A DNA stretch of 7,872 bases from Chloroflexota bacterium (lineage in GTDB: Bacteria; Chloroflexota; Anaerolineae; Promineifilales; Promineifilaceae). Below the pieces are notes generated by a model. It was not told the origin of the DNA. It saw only the letters and a program-made list of their open reading frames with translations, and ran no database searches. How positions within the stretch are numbered: position 1 is the first letter of the stretch; every line of letters begins with the position of its first letter. The stretch spans positions 1 to 7,872 of the forward strand of contig DOXE01000328.1 in the NCBI GenBank assembly GCA_003519205.1, given 5' to 3'. Both the position numbers and the translations under genes were made by a program. Of this stretch, positions 6,253 to 7,872 are shown in pieces.

Positions 6253-6618
6253 CTATTCACCCGTGGCCACAGCTAGACCGATGGCATGTGTTTCGGTATG
6301 GGAAAGGCTAATCGACCAGGAGGAAAGCCCTTGAGATAAGGCTAATTCTCGAGCTCGATTATGAAGTACGAGTTCGGGTTTACCCTGTCCATCACAAACG
6401 ACCTCGATGTCGGTCCAGTTAAAGTCGCCGATACCTGTGCCCAAGGCTTTGGCCACTGCCTCCTTAACGGCAAAGCGGCCGGCTAGGCTGGGCACTCTTC
6501 CAGCACAATAGACGATCTCTTGGTGGGTATAAAATCGGCGGCTGAATCGTTCTCCATGCCGGATCATGGCCCGCTCAATCCGGGCGATCTCAATCAAATC
6601 AATGCCAGATACTAACAT
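6253..6618 (-). CDS. acpS: Holo-[acyl-carrier-protein] synthase (AcpS)
   Basis: 121 residues, the standard length of AcpS, which moves 4'-phosphopantetheine from coenzyme A to the serine of apo-ACP and so activates fatty-acid synthesis; cytoplasmic, usually a trimer. The N-terminus reads SGIDLIEIARIER with the magnesium-binding Asp7, and GRFAVKEAVAKALGTGIG (47-64) carries the second metal ligand, Glu53, with Lys52 and Lys57. The C-terminal strand has SISLSHTETHAIGLAVA, matching the family's SLSH-type ending. Two in-frame ATGs exist, at 6630 and 6618. The second is chosen because GGAAGG lies four bases before it, the first has no ribosome site, and the resulting ML-V-S-G-I-D begins as AcpS proteins do. 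It follows the M16-like gene by about 90 bases and precedes the hydrolase by about 80, all in the same direction. All catalytic residues look intact. Confidence 0.96.
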   Translation of the reverse strand: MLVSGIDLIEIARIERAMIRHGERFSRRFYTHQEIVYCAGRVPSLAGRFAVKEAVAKALGTGIGDFNWTDIEVVCDGQGKPELVLHNRARELALSQGLSSWSISLSHTETHAIGLAVATGE

Positions 6619-6622
6619 CACA

Positions 6623-6628
6623 CCTTCC
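6623..6628 (-). promoter_or_regulatory. Ribosome binding site of acpS
   Basis: On the minus strand GGAAGG is followed by TGTG and the ATG at 6618. The site overlaps the first in-frame ATG (6630), so it supports the shorter start. Confidence 0.6.
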
Positions 6629-6707
6629 ATGGGCAGTCAAGAAACACAATGGTGGTAAACAGGAATTTAGCCCCAGCATAATAAATACTCCGAAACCAAA
6701 TCCAGTT

Positions 6708-7872
6708 TCACGAACCGATTTCAGTAGTTTCCTCTGTGCCATTTGGCCCCGCAATTGCAATTGCGAGCTGATGGCTGCTCAAATATTTCTGTGCAGCAGC
6801 TTGTACAGTTTCAGGCGTCATGGCCATGATCTTTCCCGGAACCTGGCGCAAATAATCCAAACCCAAATCGTATAGTTCAATATCTGTGATGACGCTTGCT
6901 ATACCACCATTTGTTTCCAAACCAACCGGCATCGATCCTGTACGATATGCCTGGCTATCCGCTAATTCTTCTTCGAGAATTGGTTCGCTGCAGAGGCGAT
7001 CGATCTCGTAAAGGACACTATCTATAGCCAGTTCCACCTTTTCTGGCGACACGCCGGTGCTCACGTACCAGGGAGAGGGTCCCAGGCCGCCGTGTAGGCG
7101 GCTGTATGCGTAGTAAGCCAAGCCTTGTTTCTCACGGACGTTTTGACCCAAGCGTCCCATCATGCCAAAAACGCCCAGGATGGTATTAGCCAGGCTAGCT
7201 TCCAGGTAATCAGGAGCTGATCGAAGCGGTCCGGGCAACCCGAGTACAATATCGGACTGCGTCTTTTGGGGCATATTAACATGAACACGAAGTATCTGGG
7301 ATGGCCGGGGAGCAGGTGGAGGTTCAGGCATGGGCAGTTGGGACTTATTCCAGTTACCGAAAACCTCTTTTACCTTGGCCAACGCTTCCTCAGGATTGAT
7401 CCCGCCTACCAGTGTAATGACCATGCCATTAGGACCATAATAACGATCGTGAAAGCTCACCAGGTCGTCCCGTTTTAAGTCCCGGATAATGTTTTCATAT
7501 CCGTCGACGCTCCGGCCGTAAGGATGATTTTGATAGAGTAATTCACGAAAACCTAAAGCCGCCATCTGCCTTGTATCGTTGGCCCGGATCTGCAATCCAG
7601 TAAGTATTTCCCCGCGAACCGCCTCAACTTGATTATTGGGGAAGGTTGGTTGTCGCAAGGCGGCTGCCAACAGATCCAGAAGCAGATCAAGATCTTCAAC
7701 CAGGCTGCTGCCAACGAAATCGGTGATATGCCGGCCACCTCCAATATAAAGAGTAGCCCCCACCGATTCCAATTCCTCGTAAATCGAATCAAAGTCCCAG
7801 CGTTCAGTGCCACGAAGGAGCATATCGGCCGTGAAGCTGGCCAACCCAGCCTGTTCCCGGCTCTCAGCCAAA
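6708..7872 (-). CDS. M16-family peptidase-like protein, apparently catalytically degenerate, N-terminus beyond window
   Basis: 387 codons run from the right edge to a TGA at 6708; the first codon seen (7871) is TTG inside the frame, not a supported start. Two M16 domains are visible. The first begins GLASFTADMLLRGTERWDF, aligning with the active-site helix GxxHFLEHMLFKGT, but the HxxEH zinc motif is replaced by S-F-T-A-D, and the later glutamate appears to be Gly (REVVLQE-like region read as RGEILTG). The second domain starts near the SQILRVHVNMP segment and carries REKQGLAYYAYS, the Arg/Tyr region that helps substrate binding in M16 partner domains. This fits either the inactive partner of an M16B pair, with an active subunit upstream, or the C-terminal half of a long fused M16 protein. 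Which one cannot be decided because the 5' end is missing. The acpS gene follows in the same direction. Family is confident; lack of activity is inferred from the motif. Confidence 0.88.
   Translation of the reverse strand, partial: LAESREQAGLASFTADMLLRGTERWDFDSIYEELESVGATLYIGGGRHITDFVGSSLVEDLDLLLDLLAAALRQPTFPNNQVEAVRGEILTGLQIRANDTRQMAALGFRELLYQNHPYGRSVDGYENIIRDLKRDDLVSFHDRYYGPNGMVITLVGGINPEEALAKVKEVFGNWNKSQLPMPEPPPAPRPSQILRVHVNMPQKTQSDIVLGLPGPLRSAPDYLEASLANTILGVFGMMGRLGQNVREKQGLAYYAYSRLHGGLGPSPWYVSTGVSPEKVELAIDSVLYEIDRLCSEPILEEELADSQAYRTGSMPVGLETNGGIASVITDIELYDLGLDYLRQVPGKIMAMTPETVQAAAQKYLSSHQLAIAIAGPNGTEETTEIGS

Noticed and set aside
6619..6630. ATG at 6630 as start of acpS
   Set aside because: It has no ribosome site and adds four residues before the typical AcpS beginning; GGAAGG fits ATG 6618.

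Overview
The window reads as ordinary bacterial chromosome, most likely from a Chloroflexota member of the Anaerolineae type. That placement is inferred from protein style: Thr/Pro-rich linkers after a single membrane anchor, a GT39 enzyme with the loop signature YRDEAVNGLDAL followed by NNGREP, a LuxR-type DNA-binding domain joined to a membrane-anchored kelch propeller, and a C-terminal FLP-type tail. No rRNA, tRNA, insertion sequence, CRISPR array or phage gene is visible. Coding density is very high and no stretch of 300 bases lacks a gene.

Left part (1-2016): two glycosyltransferases transcribed divergently. A multi-spanning GT39/PMT-like enzyme on the minus strand runs off the left edge, and a cytoplasmic GT4 enzyme lies on the plus strand. 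The 68-base gap between them holds a near-consensus promoter for the minus strand and two AATATT-centred quasi-palindromes, one of which covers the -35 box. Both enzymes fit cell-surface glycan or glycolipid assembly.

Middle (2119-4575): a tightly spaced plus-strand pair. The first gene encodes a single-pass membrane protein with an external TPR-like region. The second encodes a one-component regulator with a cytoplasmic LuxR/GerE helix-turn-helix, one membrane helix and an external six-bladed kelch propeller. Its topology resembles ToxR/CadC, but the domains differ. This pair is the most distinctive content of the window and could be a surface sensor system; its ligand and targets cannot be read from the sequence.

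Right part (7872-4579, minus strand): a compact run in the order M16-family peptidase-like protein (5' end outside the window), acpS, alpha/beta-hydrolase-fold protein, PIG-L-type deacetylase. The last two overlap by ATGA. Two members appear to have lost key catalytic residues. The visible M16 domain has S-F-T-A-D where active enzymes have HxxEH, and the hydrolase has Asn in place of the nucleophilic Ser. The PIG-L and AcpS proteins retain their known catalytic residues. The run ends 3 bases from the end of the convergent kelch gene, with no recognisable terminator between them.
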